Origin: Isoetes taiwanensis
Lineage: Eukaryota; Streptophyta; Lycopodiopsida; Isoetales; Isoetaceae
Direction: 5' to 3'
Assembly: GCA_021234155.1 (NCBI GenBank)
Contig: JAJEKV010000034.1
Span: 14,804,671-14,868,670, forward strand
Length of the DNA: 64,000 nucleotides
Part shown: one piece after another, positions 32,090 through 44,599 of the stretch
Position numbering within the stretch: position 1 is the first letter of the stretch
How the letters are laid out: each line of letters begins with the position of its first letter
The notes under the pieces: generated by a model
Told to the model about the DNA's origin: nothing
Seen by the model: the letters and a program-made list of their open reading frames with translations, nothing else
Database searches by the model: none
Program-made: the position numbers and the translations under genes

Positions 32090-33085
32090 GCTTGCCTTCC
32101 CCTGTGTCGTCTTTTCTTCTGCACAAGTGCAAGAGTTAGTGGTTAAAATAAGCAACACGGTGAGTTTGTTGTGGCATGTCTAATGAAGAAATTATTTCAT
32201 TTCTTGCTGGAGGCTCAAAAAGGCAGCAGAAGAGAGCTACAGGTATGGTAGTTTTCATTTTGCTTCATTCATGCTTGAGCCTTTAACGTTATTAATGAAC
32301 ATCCAAATGCAGATCCCTACATTTCTTACATCTAGAACAAGCGATCCATGGATGCTTTGTCTATATTAGTGAAGTTCCAGGAGATGCTAAAATCAATGCA
32401 AATCAGGCCTTATTACTCCTGATACCTACATTGCTGGTAAGTCAGATGAGAAAACGTTTACAAATTTATATTGTAATGTTAACATTCCTGTTTAACAGGA
32501 ATTGAAAGTCTTTTATTCCATGTCAAGGCTACGCAGAATATTGAAAAGCTTTCCAGAGCCAAATAGTGTGTTCATGTTTAGATTTATACCAGTTTCTACT
32601 GCAAGCAAGATTTGCCCATTGGTTTTGTAGCTATAGTTTGCCTTAGCTACAAATTTGAACCCCTAGCCATAGCAGCTAAGAACTTTACTCTGGCATAGCC
32701 GACCTCTGAATGCAGACCCCTGTGTCTTCTTTCCTTATGCACAAGTGCAAGAGTTAGTGCACAAATTTGATCCCTACTTTTCTTACCTCTAGCATTAGCG
32801 ATCCATGGAAGCCCTGTCTGTATTAGTGAAGTTCCAGGAGATGCTAAAATCAATATAAATCAGGTGCTGATACCTACATTGCTGGTAAGTCAGGTGAGTA
32901 ATTCTCCAATGTTTACAAATTTATATTGTAATGTTAACATTCCTGTTTAATAGAGCCTTTAAAGTCTTTCATTCCATGTCAAGGCTACGCAGATTATTGA
33001 AAAGCTTTCCAGAGCCAAATATTGCATTCGTGTAAGATACCAGATTCTGCTGCAAGCAAGATTTGCCCATTGGCTTTGTAGGCCA
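32090..33085 (+). repeat. Internal direct duplication within the Helitron
   Basis: Two blocks share GTGAAGTTCCAGGAGATGCT, TACATTGCTGGTAAGTCAG, TGTAATGTTAACATTCCTGT and AAGGCTACGCAGA. One runs from about 32,310 to 32,610 and the other from about 32,765 to 33,085. The flanking GCACAAGTGCAAGAGTTAGT (32,130 and 32,740) is also shared. The copies have diverged by substitutions and small indels, so this is an old tandem duplication. Confidence 0.85.
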
Positions 33086-34373
33086 ATGGCTTTCTATGCC
33101 CCCCCTAATGCTTTCGCAAGATATGTATTTAATAGAAGGTTCTAAGAACTCAAATGATTATTTGATCTTAAATAACTATTTTAACAAGTTTACAAACGAA
33201 TGTGACTCTTTCATAGCCCTGTCCATTAGATGGAACTAAGTATTCATTGTTTTAGAAGGTAGATCTGGATCTACTGATAATGATAATGATGTATTTTGAT
33301 ATAGGGTGGTGGATTTTCATAAAGGCTGGAGTTTCTCACAGGTTTACATTGAACCTTTCTCCAAGGTGCATCACACATGAACTATATTTTTTTCAACTCC
33401 ACCATAAAATTCAGCTATGGTTTTCACTCTAGCTCTCTTGAACCTGTTTTCTATATGTAAAGTTAATTTGAAGTTCTCCAGTCTGTCATCCACATAAAAA
33501 GTTTGAGCCTCTGCATGCTGGTGGTTGAACCTTTTGCGAATTCGCAACTTGGATGAGGTTTGGATTCACATTATGAGGTTTTGAGTTTATGTAAAGCAAT
33601 GCGGTGATGATAAAATGGCTACAAAACTGCAACATATAGGGGCATTGAATTCTAATGAGAAAAACACTACATAAATACAACAAAGGGACAATTTAGTAGT
33701 AGAAAAAGCATAAGTTCTGATCATGAAAGTCACAAACTTTATTCAAATGCATAGAACCAAGCAGAAATGGATCAATTCGTAAGCTCCACAATACATAACA
33801 TTCTGCCGGATATAAGCAAGTCACAACTATAACACTAAAAGCCAACTGGATATAAGCAAACTATAACACTAAAAGCCAACTACGCTCAAATTCCTTATAG
33901 CTGCAGCAACACATAAACAAGTCACAACTACAATAAAAAACATCATTAGTAAAACACCTATAATAAAGAATAGAATAAAGGGTTTTTAGCGTCCATGGGA
34001 GACCTTTCAGTAAAACACATACATAATGAGATTTTAATCCTCTTTTATTCGAAAAGCAAATTGTTTTGACATTTGTTGCTTGCGTTATACCAACATTCAA
34101 AGCCATAACAAACAACTTATAGCAGGGCAACATAGCAACATTCAATCCTAAAACACTATATAATAAAATGCACATTAGAGTAATAAGCCATAATAAATAG
34201 TATTTGCACAAAATTAACACATGGAGTGAAGGCCTATTGTCCTCTTCTTTTCCATTGCTGAGTGAAGGCCCACTGTCATATTCTTTCCCATTGTTGGCTT
34301 ATTCGTTATATCTATGGTTCATCAATGACACGTTCTTAATTTATGCCCAGCAATGCTGGGCACCATTACTAGT

Positions 34374-34906
34374 GTCTAATAATGTCGAATTGCATGTAAA
34401 CCATATCCTCCACAAATACAAGCACGTAATTTTCTTCTTTGTATGGCCTTTACTTTCTGTTTCGCCGGCAACACAGTTTCTAGCGTAACTTTTGATCCAG
34501 GACTCCGTTTCAGGTGAGGCTTATTGCGTTGGAAAGCTCTCTCCAGGATCTTTTCGATGGTGTATGGCATGCCCATCTTTGGTTACATTTTCTGTGTCAA
34601 AACAGTCCTGTTCCGGCCGGCTTTGGTAGGGTTTGCAGTATTGGATATTGTGTTTCAGATCTTTTAGATTAAGGATTCCGCTTTGATTTAACTTTTGTAT
34701 ATAGCTGCTTTGATTTCATTTAGAGAGCTTCACCATGACAGAAAGGGCCAGTAATAAGGAGAGATTTGGTGTAAGGATGGCGGGGAAAAAGAAAAGCCTC
34801 CTACTCGGGAATCATTGTTTTGCTGCAGGGAGGTCCCTCGTCCCACAAGTGCTCTCGGTCTAGCATCTGACTCCATGGTCAGGGGCAAGCTAATTCCAGT
34901 GTAATA
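34374..34906. other. No gene seen
   Basis: This is the right flank of the Helitron. A minus-strand stretch (KILERAFQRNKPHLKRSPGS) is open for 60 codons, but it looks like repeat-derived sequence. I see no terminal structure. Confidence 0.35.
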
Positions 34907-35990
34907 ATGGATTTGCCATCTTCTCTTTTTGGTCCCCAGTGGCCTCTTCATATCGGCACAAGCAGGCCTGGTACATTTACCTTCCAAGATCGGGAGGATC
35001 TCCAAAGTGCTCTAGACCTGCAAGTTCAGTGTTTGCCGCCTACACTTCGCCGTGACCCAGTGCGACTCATTCATTCTGAGGGAGGAATGACGGCCACATC
35101 TATGATCGTGTCTATTGAGAGATGGACACACTTATTACAGTTAATACATGCCTTTGTTCCAGACCCTAAAGCCTAGTATGTGGGCACAAGTGATGCCTCA
35201 GTACAGACACTAGATACAGAATTACAGCCACAGAAGAAACATTGTGTTGAAGCGGAAGTGCAGACATTGGAAAGGGAACATGTTGAGGTGGGCGTACAGA
35301 CATCTCCACAATCCCAAGGGGACCAGGAGTCGCAGTGCCGAGCTAGCAGACAGAAGCAGGCTGCCTCAGTATCTTCTATTTCTAGGAGCCTGAACCTGCG
35401 TATTATAGGGGTTGCAGAGGCAGAAGATGATGCCCTTTCTGATATGGATGCTGCTTTGCATTTTTTCACTGATGTCATGCATGTGAAGGCTGGTGGAGTT
35501 GTCTCCGCTACTAGGGTGGGAGCGGCAAGACCACGATCGTCCTCGCCATCTTTTGGTTGGGTTTCAAGACACTCTTAGCCGCTTACATGTTCTTCAAACA
35601 TGGAAACCATCTCGGAGGGACTAGTTTTCAAGCGGGGAGGACCTCTCCCTCTTCAATTGTGTAACCGTAAGGAGGAGCTCTGCAGAAGGTGAGGGGCCCT
35701 TTGCAAAAAGAAATGGGCGTGTAATGAGGGAGGCGCAACAATTATTCTAGATCAATGGCCTTCCAATCCTTGGACTGGCTATGTCTAGATAATTTTAGAA
35801 GCATAAATTTACCAATAGCTTAGCATTAGCTTATCTTATTCTTGGCAGCCTTTTAATATTTGGTTATTGTGTTTGGTGATTGGGCCTAGTCCCCAGGTTT
35901 TAGATGGGTTGTTGCCCTTGCATGTGCCGTCCCATAACCCGGTGGGTTCCCGTGGACGTAAATATTCATCTTATCTTATCTTATCTTATT
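34907..35990 (+). mobile_element. LINE with ORF1-like fragment, ORF2 deleted, microsatellite tail
   Basis: Two consecutive open stretches (34,907-35,176 and 35,180-35,578) are separated by one stop. The second has a heptad-like region (VQTLEREHVEVGVQTS) followed by LNLRIIGVAEAEDDALSDMD, FFTDVMHV and SATRVGAARP. This resembles the L1-type ORF1 pattern of an 'LRIIGV' strand, a helix and 'RVG....RPR'. After ORF1 comes a short 3' region that ends in TCTTATCTTATCTTATCTTA at about 35,969-35,988, like the microsatellite tails of some plant and algal LINEs. No endonuclease or reverse transcriptase sequence is present, so this is an internally deleted, inactive copy. Confidence 0.6.
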
Positions 35991-36994
35991 TATGTGTGAA
36001 AACTCATGTAAATGCATGTGCGAAAGGTCATGTAAATGCATGCATAGTTTTCTATATAAGTTATTCTATCATTATTGTTCAACAAACAATTGGCTACCCT
36101 ACAATCTTTGACTTGAGGATGACATCACAACGATTGGATGTTGGCCTCATATGCAAAATTGACCTGATATTTAGGGTCACAAGAGGTAGCTTCTACTTTG
36201 TAGAACCATTTGAGGGGATGGTGTAAATGGGAGAAATCACATTTTGTCGACTGACATTTTCTTCTGGTTGACTTTGACGACGGAGGGCCTCTAGTCGATA
36301 TTTCTTCTAGTTGATTTTGACGACGGAGGGCCTCTAGTCGGTATTACGTTGACGTAGGTAAATCTCCATTCAACAATCTTTGCAAGTATATCCTATTTAA
36401 CTATCTCCCTTTTATGAAGTTTTTCCCTTCACATTGTGGACCATGGGAAAATGGATCAACTTTTTTAGGTAGGTGAGTTCAATGACACCAAGATATGTGA
36501 CAGTGGAATTTATTGACAATACAAAGTTTTAGACCGAAGGCTCCCACCTTTTAATTCCCTACAATCATAGGGGCACATGATCAAAGAGAAGTATTCTTAT
36601 TTATCATACTTTTTCTTCATCAACCTAACAATGTTATTATGAGTTGGATAAGAACCAACAGTGTTGTATAGTGCTTTTGACTTTTTGGTTTGAATGACAC
36701 CAAGATGGGCCTTACACAAATCTACCCATGTAAGTAACTTAGAAAAGAGAAACGTTCGCAAGACCGCCGCGATAAAGTTCTTGTATCATATAAAATAAAC
36801 TCCCATCTCATGATCCCACAAAGCACAACTTGAGAGGATACACATATAACATAGCAAATCAAAAAATGCTACAGAGTGGTGGAGATAAGATCTCCAACCT
36901 CTTATTATCACATTAAAGAGGTAAGTTACTCAATCAAGCTTTTCAATCATAACTGGAGCTTGGAGGTACTTAATCAAGCATTGATCACACTCCC
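35991..36994. other. No gene seen; 43-bp tandem duplication
   Basis: CTTCTGGTTGACTTTGACGA with CGGAGGGCCTCTAGTCG occurs twice with a 43-bp period at 36,258-36,343. The rest is AT-rich and serves as the 3' flank of the CYP74 gene. Confidence 0.6.
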
Positions 36995-38468
36995 TTAACT
37001 AGTAGCCTTTACAAGCTTGGTGAAACGATGGAGGAGATCCAATCCATAATCCTCCACTGCAAATGTATCATATCGCAAAAACATGTGTGCAATAAAAAGC
37101 CTCCCAAACAATGGAGGTAAATGTTTACCACCACATTGTTTATTTTCAGTTGTTGGGGAGTCAGTTTCAGGACCATTGGACCAGAGGACATATTTAAGCA
37201 ACTTTTCACCTTCAGGTCCCACAAATCTGTCTGGAATGAATTCATCAGGCTTGGTAAAAACGACAGGGTCTTTGGTAGCAAATGGCTGATACCCAACAAT
37301 CAATTCTCCCTTTTTAATCTTGTAAGACCCAGTGTGAGAATTGATGGTGAGATCCTTGCGAGCTCGGCCGCACTGGTTCTTAACAGGCGGATCGATCCTC
37401 AAAACCTCGTAAACTGCTGAAGTTAAGAGGGGCGCATTGTCCAGAGCTCCCAAGGTTAGCTGTCCGCCTGCAGCCTTCACTGCAGCCCTTATCTCTGCCC
37501 TCAGTTTCTGGTGCAGATATTCTCCAGCATCCCCAATGTATTTGAGCAGGGATGGAAACAAAATTTCCATGCCTCCGTATGTGTTGAAACAGAGGAAAAA
37601 TATCAGATTATGCAGTGCCTCTTCACGGTCTATACCAAGCTCGTTCTGTGCCAGATCCAGGACCTCGGTGCCGTTGGTTCTGAAAAAGTCGGTAATTATC
37701 TTGTATTGGGGTGCAACTAGAAGGAAGGGGATTGGAGCCACGATGAGGGCACTCCCAAGAGGAGCAATCTGTGGTGCTATCCATACTTTCACTGTTGTGG
37801 GTCCAGTTTTGCCCATGCTTGCATTGTTCAGCACCACTCGGGTCAAACAATGAAGTGTGAAACCTGGAAAGAAGTTTTCCCAAAAGTTAGTTTAAATATT
37901 CAATTCAATTCAGTTCAAATCACATGCTCAGAAAATACGTGCACACAACAACACAAACTGCAGAAGTTAGATCATACATTACAATTACAAATATACCTGC
38001 ATCGTAAGTGGCTTTGCCGTCATGCTCGAAGTCTTTCTCCCACTCGGGAAAGACCTCGTTGATGGCAGTCTCGAACCCAGGAAGCCATTTTGTGGCATTA
38101 ATGCTCAGCACCTTGAAGCAGAACTTCTTCAACTTAAAATGCCTCTCTTTATCTTCAATTGGATCTAAATAAGACAGAATTCTGAATCCCCCAGTATAAT
38201 CAGTGCTAGGCATGTAACTACCAGTGAAGACATCCTTCTTCTCAACCTGCTCAATATCGAAGAGAACTTGAAAGCTGTTTTGATCTGCAACGAAAACAGC
38301 ATGGGAATCTGGAAATCCAGGGGGACCAGGGGGCATATTTGCACGAAAAACTGTGCTTTTGTAGTGATCTACGCGCTTCTTGACATAGGCATCCTGGCCG
38401 CCAGATCCATTGAATTCTGCGCGATCGATGGCGGGAATACCATAAGTGCCAGGAGGAGTCTGAGCCAT
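36995..38468 (-). CDS. CYP74: CYP74 family P450, allene oxide synthase-like (two exons)
   Basis: Exon 1 is 37,997-38,468 and exon 2 is 36,995-37,863. The intron runs GTATAT to TTTCCAG and closes in frame, giving 446 residues. CYP74 enzymes rearrange fatty acid hydroperoxides without O2 or reductase; allene oxide synthase starts jasmonate-type oxylipin synthesis. Visible landmarks are PPGTYGIPAIDR at the N-terminus, FQVLFD and TGSYMPST, FNTYGGMEILFP at residues 250-261, EVLR of the K-helix, FIPDRFVG, and NKQCGGK with the heme Cys near residue 401. The Phe of VLFD and the Ser of YMPST match the pair that distinguishes Arabidopsis AOS from hydroperoxide lyase. Divinyl ether synthase or lyase activity is not excluded. 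There is no plastid transit peptide (Arabidopsis AOS is about 70 residues longer). The ATG at 38,468 fits the conserved start. No stops or shifts are seen. Confidence 0.92.
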
Positions 38469-38804
38469 GAAAATGAGCAGGGGATGGATCTGTGAGGACG
38501 ATGAGCAGATGAACATCAACTTATAGACTAAGTTAAAAGGAATAGGATAGGGTATACTTGGTTCAGCAATTACCTCATGCTTTTCCTGTCAAATGTTCCC
38601 CCAATTCTACAGTGTTGTCGTGGCACATCTCATATAGTACAGAGCGGCCCATGTGAATAATTCAGGACGCATGTGGATTATTTATTCATGTGGATATATC
38701 TTACATCTTATTTTTGTCTTGTAACTTTGACTAGTAACAAGATAAGAATCCGTCCATCCCGCCGCATAGCTCAACAACACTGCAAGCTTCTTAATGTTTT
38801 GTTT

Positions 38805-38903
38805 TTGTGGAATTTGAACTAAAGTTCCTAAAGCAACTTGTGGAATTTGAACTAAAGTTCCTAAAGCAACTTGTGGAATTTGAACTAAAGTTCCTAAAGC
38901 AAC
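38805..38903 (+). repeat. 33-bp perfect tandem repeat, three copies
   Basis: TTGTGGAATTTGAACTAAAG with TTCCTAAAGCAAC occurs three times in a row (38,805, 38,838 and 38,871). It lies about 340 bases upstream of the CYP74 start. Confidence 0.95.
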
Positions 38904-40531
38904 TATGAAATCTTAATTCAATGAATTGTAACCAAATACCTACCATTTTGGTTCTTCAAGCTCTATGGCTGGCTTAAAACCTCAAGCTCGAACACAACCA
39001 TAAAGTCAGTTGATGCATTAGAGGTCTTTTGGGATCAAATAAGGCCCTTCTAAGAAAATGCCATGTCATGATGCCGAACCTATAGCCTTGGTGCCGAACC
39101 TATAGCCTTGGGCAAAAAGCCATCCCAAACCTATAAAGGCGTTTTTATCCTATTAATGATTGCTTTTAACTTTATTAATAAAAACAAAAACAATAATAAC
39201 AGATGCATCCCCAAATTGGAGGGAAAAGAATTGACGCGCCAAAAACCATTTGCTAAATCTAGAGTTTGAGCTCTGCGCTGCCTATGTATTATATAATTTT
39301 GCGCCCAAGTTTGTGTTTTCAGCGGAGGTGCAGACTGCCGATGGTAGAAATTCTGGGCGATGGTGGGTTCCTGGTAGGAAATTGCAAAGCATGGAAGACA
39401 TGGCAAAGGCCTCGCAAAGATCCATTCTAAGAAGCTTTTTCCTTTTCGTAATCACTGAGCTCTCCAGCCAGAAGCTTGGTGGAAGAAATATCCGTCCATT
39501 TTTTATTTCTGTTCTGAGATAAAAACTTCCAACTGCAAAGATTGGGATGCAAAATAGTAAAGCAAGAATAAACAGAGCTATCAGAAGGTTCAGAATTATC
39601 AGCTATGGCATTTCTCTTCAGTAAAGTCATGGTCTTTTTATGGCTATGGTGACTCAAGGCCCACATGCACAAACACAATCTCTTTCTCTAGCTACGGTAT
39701 TTCTCGTTCTTTGGCTCAAGCAAATCCAGCAACAGAGATGTCTATGCCCCCAAAAAAAATGGGTCTCCTTCTACAAAACCTATTACGGATTTTATCTACG
39801 CCTCAGCTACATTCTGCCACCGACTTTGTGCAAGAACTTCATCCTTTTACAGATGAAATGCGAAGCAGCAGAAGGCTCTAAGAAACGGAATCAGTAAGTG
39901 GCTCCAGGTATCAAAAGCTTTGATAATTTTGTATGCAGCTATGGGAGCAAGATCGCATTCTATAGCTGTAGAGAAAGGCTGCACATATATTGTAAGCTGT
40001 GTTTTTCTTTTTAAGCTTTTCTGAACTTTTCTTGCTTCTATCCAGGCAATTTCCATGCTGTGAACGATGGATCATTGGTATTCTGCTTGCTAACTACGAT
40101 TAATTATTTGTGGTATGTTTTAGCAATTTCCCGCTTGATTTATAGAAACCTCCATTTTTTGCATTGCCACAGGCCATTTCGGCGAGTTCTGATCTTGTAT
40201 TATTGAAACTTTGACAACAAGACAAAGGATGCTTATAACAATGATTCACTCTAAACCTTCCCATTTCTTTCATCTGCATGTATCTATGGTTTGCTGTAGA
40301 TTAGAGGCGGATTTTACAGCCGGATTCTAGAACTGTTGCCTTCCTACCAAGCATCAACAGCAAGAGGAGAAAGAACTCTCTAGAAATACAGAGTGGGTTC
40401 TCAGAGTATGCATCAATTTTCCAAACTCTAAGAGAAATAGAGAAACAGAAACAGGGGCCAATTTGGCGAACCCATCTGCTTTAGATGAAAAGCTTTCTGA
40501 GATATTCCCAATGGCATCCTGGAGCACAGGG

Positions 40532-40562
<31 letters not shown>

Positions 40563-41798
40563 AAAAGCCAACCGTGGCCACAGTGCGAAATGCACGTCTC
40601 CTTTGCCTAAGGCTCACGTATATTCGCACCGTGACTACGCTGGTATTATTAATTGTTGACATTAAACTAATAGTTTTTTATTTGACATTTATTATAAGAC
40701 ATACACGAGACAATTGAATGTTTACAAGCTACAAATATAACTATTCAACATTGTAAGCATAGAATATGCAAATGAAATTATCTTCAAACTTGTATGCTCA
40801 TTATACATTGATTCCGTGGAATAGTTGCCTCTAGTTTTTACTAATGCATTGTAAAAAAAAGACCACAAAATAGAATGCCAAGATTTGTTTTTTTTTTGCC
40901 CCATAAAGAAGCAAAACAATATAGAACTTTACCAATTTCTAGGATCTGCATTGCTAATTTACCTTCAAATAGCAATAAAACAATCATACAACATTAGAAA
41001 GCACATTCTTTATGGAGCTTTGGTTTGTACTCTGTCTCTATTCTATTCTCATCTATGAATTAGCATTTCTGATACGCAAATAATTTAATTTTCTAAAAGC
41101 AACTATTGAAAGCAGTGGAAAAATAACTCACAATTTGCATGCAATTCATGAGACATACATTCGCTTTTAATTGTTTTAGAATGAAAAGACTTGACTGGGA
41201 ATTGGGGGAGCAAAGATCGTTATTGTTTTTGTCTTATTCTGACACCCGGGCGGGAGCTAACAGTCATAATTGCCACGTGTGTAATCTGACACCCGAAGCT
41301 AGAGGCACGGATATTACCGAAGCTACGTGCAGTTGACACCTGGAATGGCGAAACCAAGGCTCGGTAAAAAAACCCTGTACACGCTCGGCTCCCCATTGGC
41401 CGCGAGCTTTTTGACGTGGCATCGAGTAAGGGCCCTTAATTGACCTCAAAAAAACTCTAATGGCTGTGGCCGAAACTGGAGGAATGTCTTGGATAGCCAT
41501 ATCTAGTACTACCTTGGCTCTTTGCACATCATAGGTTGTTATGCACCGCTCTAGCTGCTTCTGAGAATGCACATATAAAAAAGGCCACGTACCGACAATC
41601 AAACTAAGCCGATTCTTTGATTGATGAATGCATAGCAAAATCTGAGCTACCCTATATCACTTTCCAAACTTTTTGGATTATAAATATTGTCTTATGGAAG
41701 CAAGACAAAAAAACACAACTTAAATCTGGATGTTGAATTGGGAACAGTCCCATAACATTGTATGATACGACTGGAGATGGCTATATGCGTGTTCAGGG
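38904..41798. other. No recognised gene
   Basis: There are short open frames on both strands with no domain I can name. It contains a 20-bp tandem copy (GCCGAACCTATAGCCTTGG, 39,074-39,112), a 24-base A run at 40,530-40,553, and TCTGACACCCG twice (41,238 and 41,285). The A run could mark a retroposed sequence, but I see no matching 5' part. Confidence 0.4.
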
Positions 41799-41929
41799 CT
41801 TCAAAACCTTGCTAAGGGCAAGAGAATACATGAATCCTTCCATCATGTTTGATGGCTTGGGAATAGTTTTTTTGTTGGTGCCACACTCATAAATATGTAT
41901 AGTAAATATGCAAATTTAAAGAAAGAAAG
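41799..41929 (+). pseudogene. PPR-protein fragment, cut by an LTR
   Basis: One frame reads LQNLAKGKRIHESFHHV, a TGA stop, then LGNSFFVGATLINMYSKYA and NLKKE. This is the plant PPR (PLS-type) pattern 'C..L..L..Gk.iH.......f...vfVg..LinMYsKcg.l..A'. It is followed directly by the solo LTR at 41,930. PPR proteins bind organelle RNA, but here only about one repeat pair remains and it has a stop. No continuation was found right of the LTR at 56,047. Confidence 0.7.
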
Positions 41930-42170
41930 TGTGACGTTCCAGGGAAATATACGCCATAAATACGTATATTTCTGGGCCCGTCACTATACAGGTCTACCTT
42001 CATAGCCTTGTATACCATAGGTTAGTGGCATAGAGTGCATGTCTAAGTTATTTATATAACTTAGACACCCTTAGGGTAAGGCCATTTTCCACGTGGCCTT
42101 ATCCTATTGGGCAACCGCCACACGGACAGACCCTATTGGAGCCACGTGCCATAACATGTGAACCCTAACC

Positions 42171-42178
42171 TATAAAGG
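42171..42178 (+). promoter_or_regulatory. Probable TATA box of the solo LTR
   Basis: TATAAAGG lies 240 bases into the LTR after a CCACGTGG-like phrase, in the position expected for an LTR promoter. The call rests on the motif and its place only. Confidence 0.45.
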
Positions 42179-43015
42179 CCTAAACCCTAACCCTAGGCCT
42201 CTTTTCTGGCTCCAATAGTCTGGGAACCTTCTTCGCGCTCGAAACTCTATTTCGAGAACCGTCTGCTGTGGCACAGCATTAGGGTAATAAAGAGTGGCCA
42301 AAATTCGCCAAATGGCGATTTTTTAGACCTTTACTCAAATTTCATGGCTAAAGTTTATAAAGGCAATTCTTTTAGAAAAAGCATAATTTAGCCACTCCAA
42401 AAGGGGGTAAATTCTGAACGCTTAGAGTTTAGCCGGGATTGTTTGCTGCATGGTGTACTGAATCGCCTTCTCTAAAGTTGATTAGGAGAACTCTGATCAA
42501 TTCAAATAGCCCTACCAATTCTATTCAGGGATCTCTTTCATTTAGGAATTGCCATTAGCTACCTCAATCATATTTTGAATTTGTATCTATAAGTTGTTTA
42601 GGTTAAATGCTATGAAGAATGTTACGTGACGTGCATTTTAAGCTTTAAATAGTAGTGCTCTCTTCTCGCAATTGTTGACCCTAAGGGGCTTTATCACCAA
42701 ATTCACTATTTGGATGCATTTGACCCCAACGTAAACATGCATGTGCCTTCAAACGAATTGTTTGTTCCTTATGAATTGTACTTTGAACAACTTTGTTATC
42801 GTTTTGTAAAAGAAGCATATTGAATCAATGTCATTCATGTACTAATCAATGCTCAAAGTTTGAAGTTAAATAGTTGCACTTTAGCTGGGGACCAAGAAAA
42901 ATTCGCCAACATCAGAATTTCAAGTCATATAAATTTTACATTTTAGCCAAGTGGGAAGATAATTAAAGGGTTTATTTTATCAAATTTCGCCAAGAAAAAA
43001 ATCTAAGAACTTTTG

Positions 43016-44586
43016 TGTGACGGCCCCAGCTCATATACGATGCCCCGATCGTATACAAACTGAAGATCATCCCTCAAACCAGCATCTGCTCGCTGACATG
43101 AGGCCGTCCACCTAACATCGGGCCCTTGATGGTGGCTAAGAACCCGACGGGGAAGAATGGACGTGTCATTCATCCCGTCTCCCTCGGGATCGACCTAGCT
43201 GCGGAAGCGTAAACAAAACATGAGCACATGACATCAATCAACAATAACATACCCACCTCGAAGGGTGGTCCACCATATCACAGTAGCTGCAACAACACAT
43301 CAAGACATCAACATAACATGGGGAAATCCTACCCGTGCTCGGACTCATGGGGAAAAGCCGGCGGCTTGGGGTCTCCGGATAGCAATGCGCATGTAATTCA
43401 TGGCAAATGGATTTGGCCGGCATAGGAACATGGTCGTTGGGTAGTCCACTCCATCCGCCCCCTGTGCATACTTTGCGATATAGGTGAAAAGTATTGGAGC
43501 TGGCCCAAGTAACTGCTTAGGGGGTGAATAGCCGAGGGGCTACTACTACCGGGTTGCATCTCCCAGCCCCCCCGATGAGGCAGGAGGAGATCACTCCCCT
43601 CCGGAGGTTCATGCCAATCACAGGCGAGCTAGAGAGAGCCACCGCCAGATTCGACTTCAACTCACCGGAAGGTGACGCATCACCCCACGAAGTGTCGAGC
43701 CCATACCACGGCCTCGCCTCACGCAGTTGGTATTAGGCCTAGCTCACAGCGTTCCCCCGTCGATTCAGCGCCCGGCCGGATCAACTGTGATTAGACAAGC
43801 CCTCCCTTGTCGGCCGGTCTAGCTCCGCCACCCACGGCCCAAAGGGCTCTTATGCACAGCCGCATTGGTGGGAATTAATGGGCTAAAACTAGGATCATCC
43901 AACTACTTGGGCTCGGGTCTCTACCCCCTTCCCAATACACAAGAGTGGGCGATAGAATGTCAAAACAACATCACAACAACTGAAATAATAGAATACATCT
44001 ATTCTAATCTACCTAATCATACATGGTTAGGTTCCTTTGTTAGTTCCTATCATTCTTAGGCTGTAGGGGTCGCCTATAGCTAAGAATGAATACTAATCCT
44101 ATGGAATGAGGCCTAAGAACTCGGATTTAACTATCAGATCAACCACTAACCCGCTTCTTGGCTGGCTCCCACTCCTCTCGAAGGCGCGTCCATCTTTGGA
44201 TCTCGAGGATGGCCGGGTCACGGATCGAAGCCGCAACCTATGAATTCCGATTCCTCTGTTACTCTTCAGTGAAATGGGCCCAAAGCTCGCCGCAGATCCG
44301 ACCTATAGGGGCTGGAAACCGAAAGGGTTTCCCTTTTAGGGTTTATGCCCCTTTATGCCCACGAATTTAGGGCTGGGCCCTTTTGGTCAATGGGTCATTG
44401 CCACGTGGCAAGAAGGGATTACATTCACATGTTGCTTTAACATGTGCAATATAATGGTTCATAAGGTCGTACCCTAGGGTACTACCCTTTACGGTCGCCG
44501 TGTACATGTCGTCTAAGTTGACATGTACTAGTGACGTGTCAGTATAATATACGTATTCATACCATATGTTATGCTGGAACGTCACA
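43016..44586 (-). repeat. 3' LTR of the nested retrotransposon
   Basis: On the minus strand it starts TGTGACGTTCCAGCATAAC and ends GGGGCCGTCACA. It is 1,571 bases, 25 longer than its partner because of several small indels. It retains more CpG dinucleotides than the other copy. Confidence 0.95.
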
Positions 44587-44599
44587 TTCTCCCCACCTT
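44587..44599 (-). promoter_or_regulatory. Polypurine tract
   Basis: On the minus strand AAGGTGGGGAGAA abuts the TGTGACG start of the 3' LTR. This is the standard plus-strand primer position. A second copy of the same phrase lies 40 bases inside (44,628-44,640). Confidence 0.85.

Larger units (their letters stand above)
31432..34373 (+). mobile_element. Complete non-autonomous Helitron, 2.9 kb
   Basis: The 5' end is TCCTATATAATAAAATTATA preceded by A (31,431). The 3' end is a hairpin (GCCCAGC, AAT, GCTGGGC) at 34,346-34,362, then CTAG at 34,370-34,373 followed by T. Both ends match the other Helitrons of this window. There is no Rep or helicase coding sequence, so it depends on another element. 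The interior holds a 21-bp tandem copy (AAACGGTCTACATTGTTCTA) just inside the 5' end, a GTCTTCTGGTGATT repeat (31,570-31,715), and a duplicated 0.35-0.5-kb block (32,090-33,085). It also holds a possible exon near 32,175-32,243 (MSNEEIISFLAGGSKRQQKR then donor GTATGG). I could not name the source genes. Confidence 0.85.

Noticed and set aside
40459-40717. Open frame across the poly-A run giving a lysine stretch
   Set aside because: The lysines come from a 24-base A run, and the rest has no recognisable domain.
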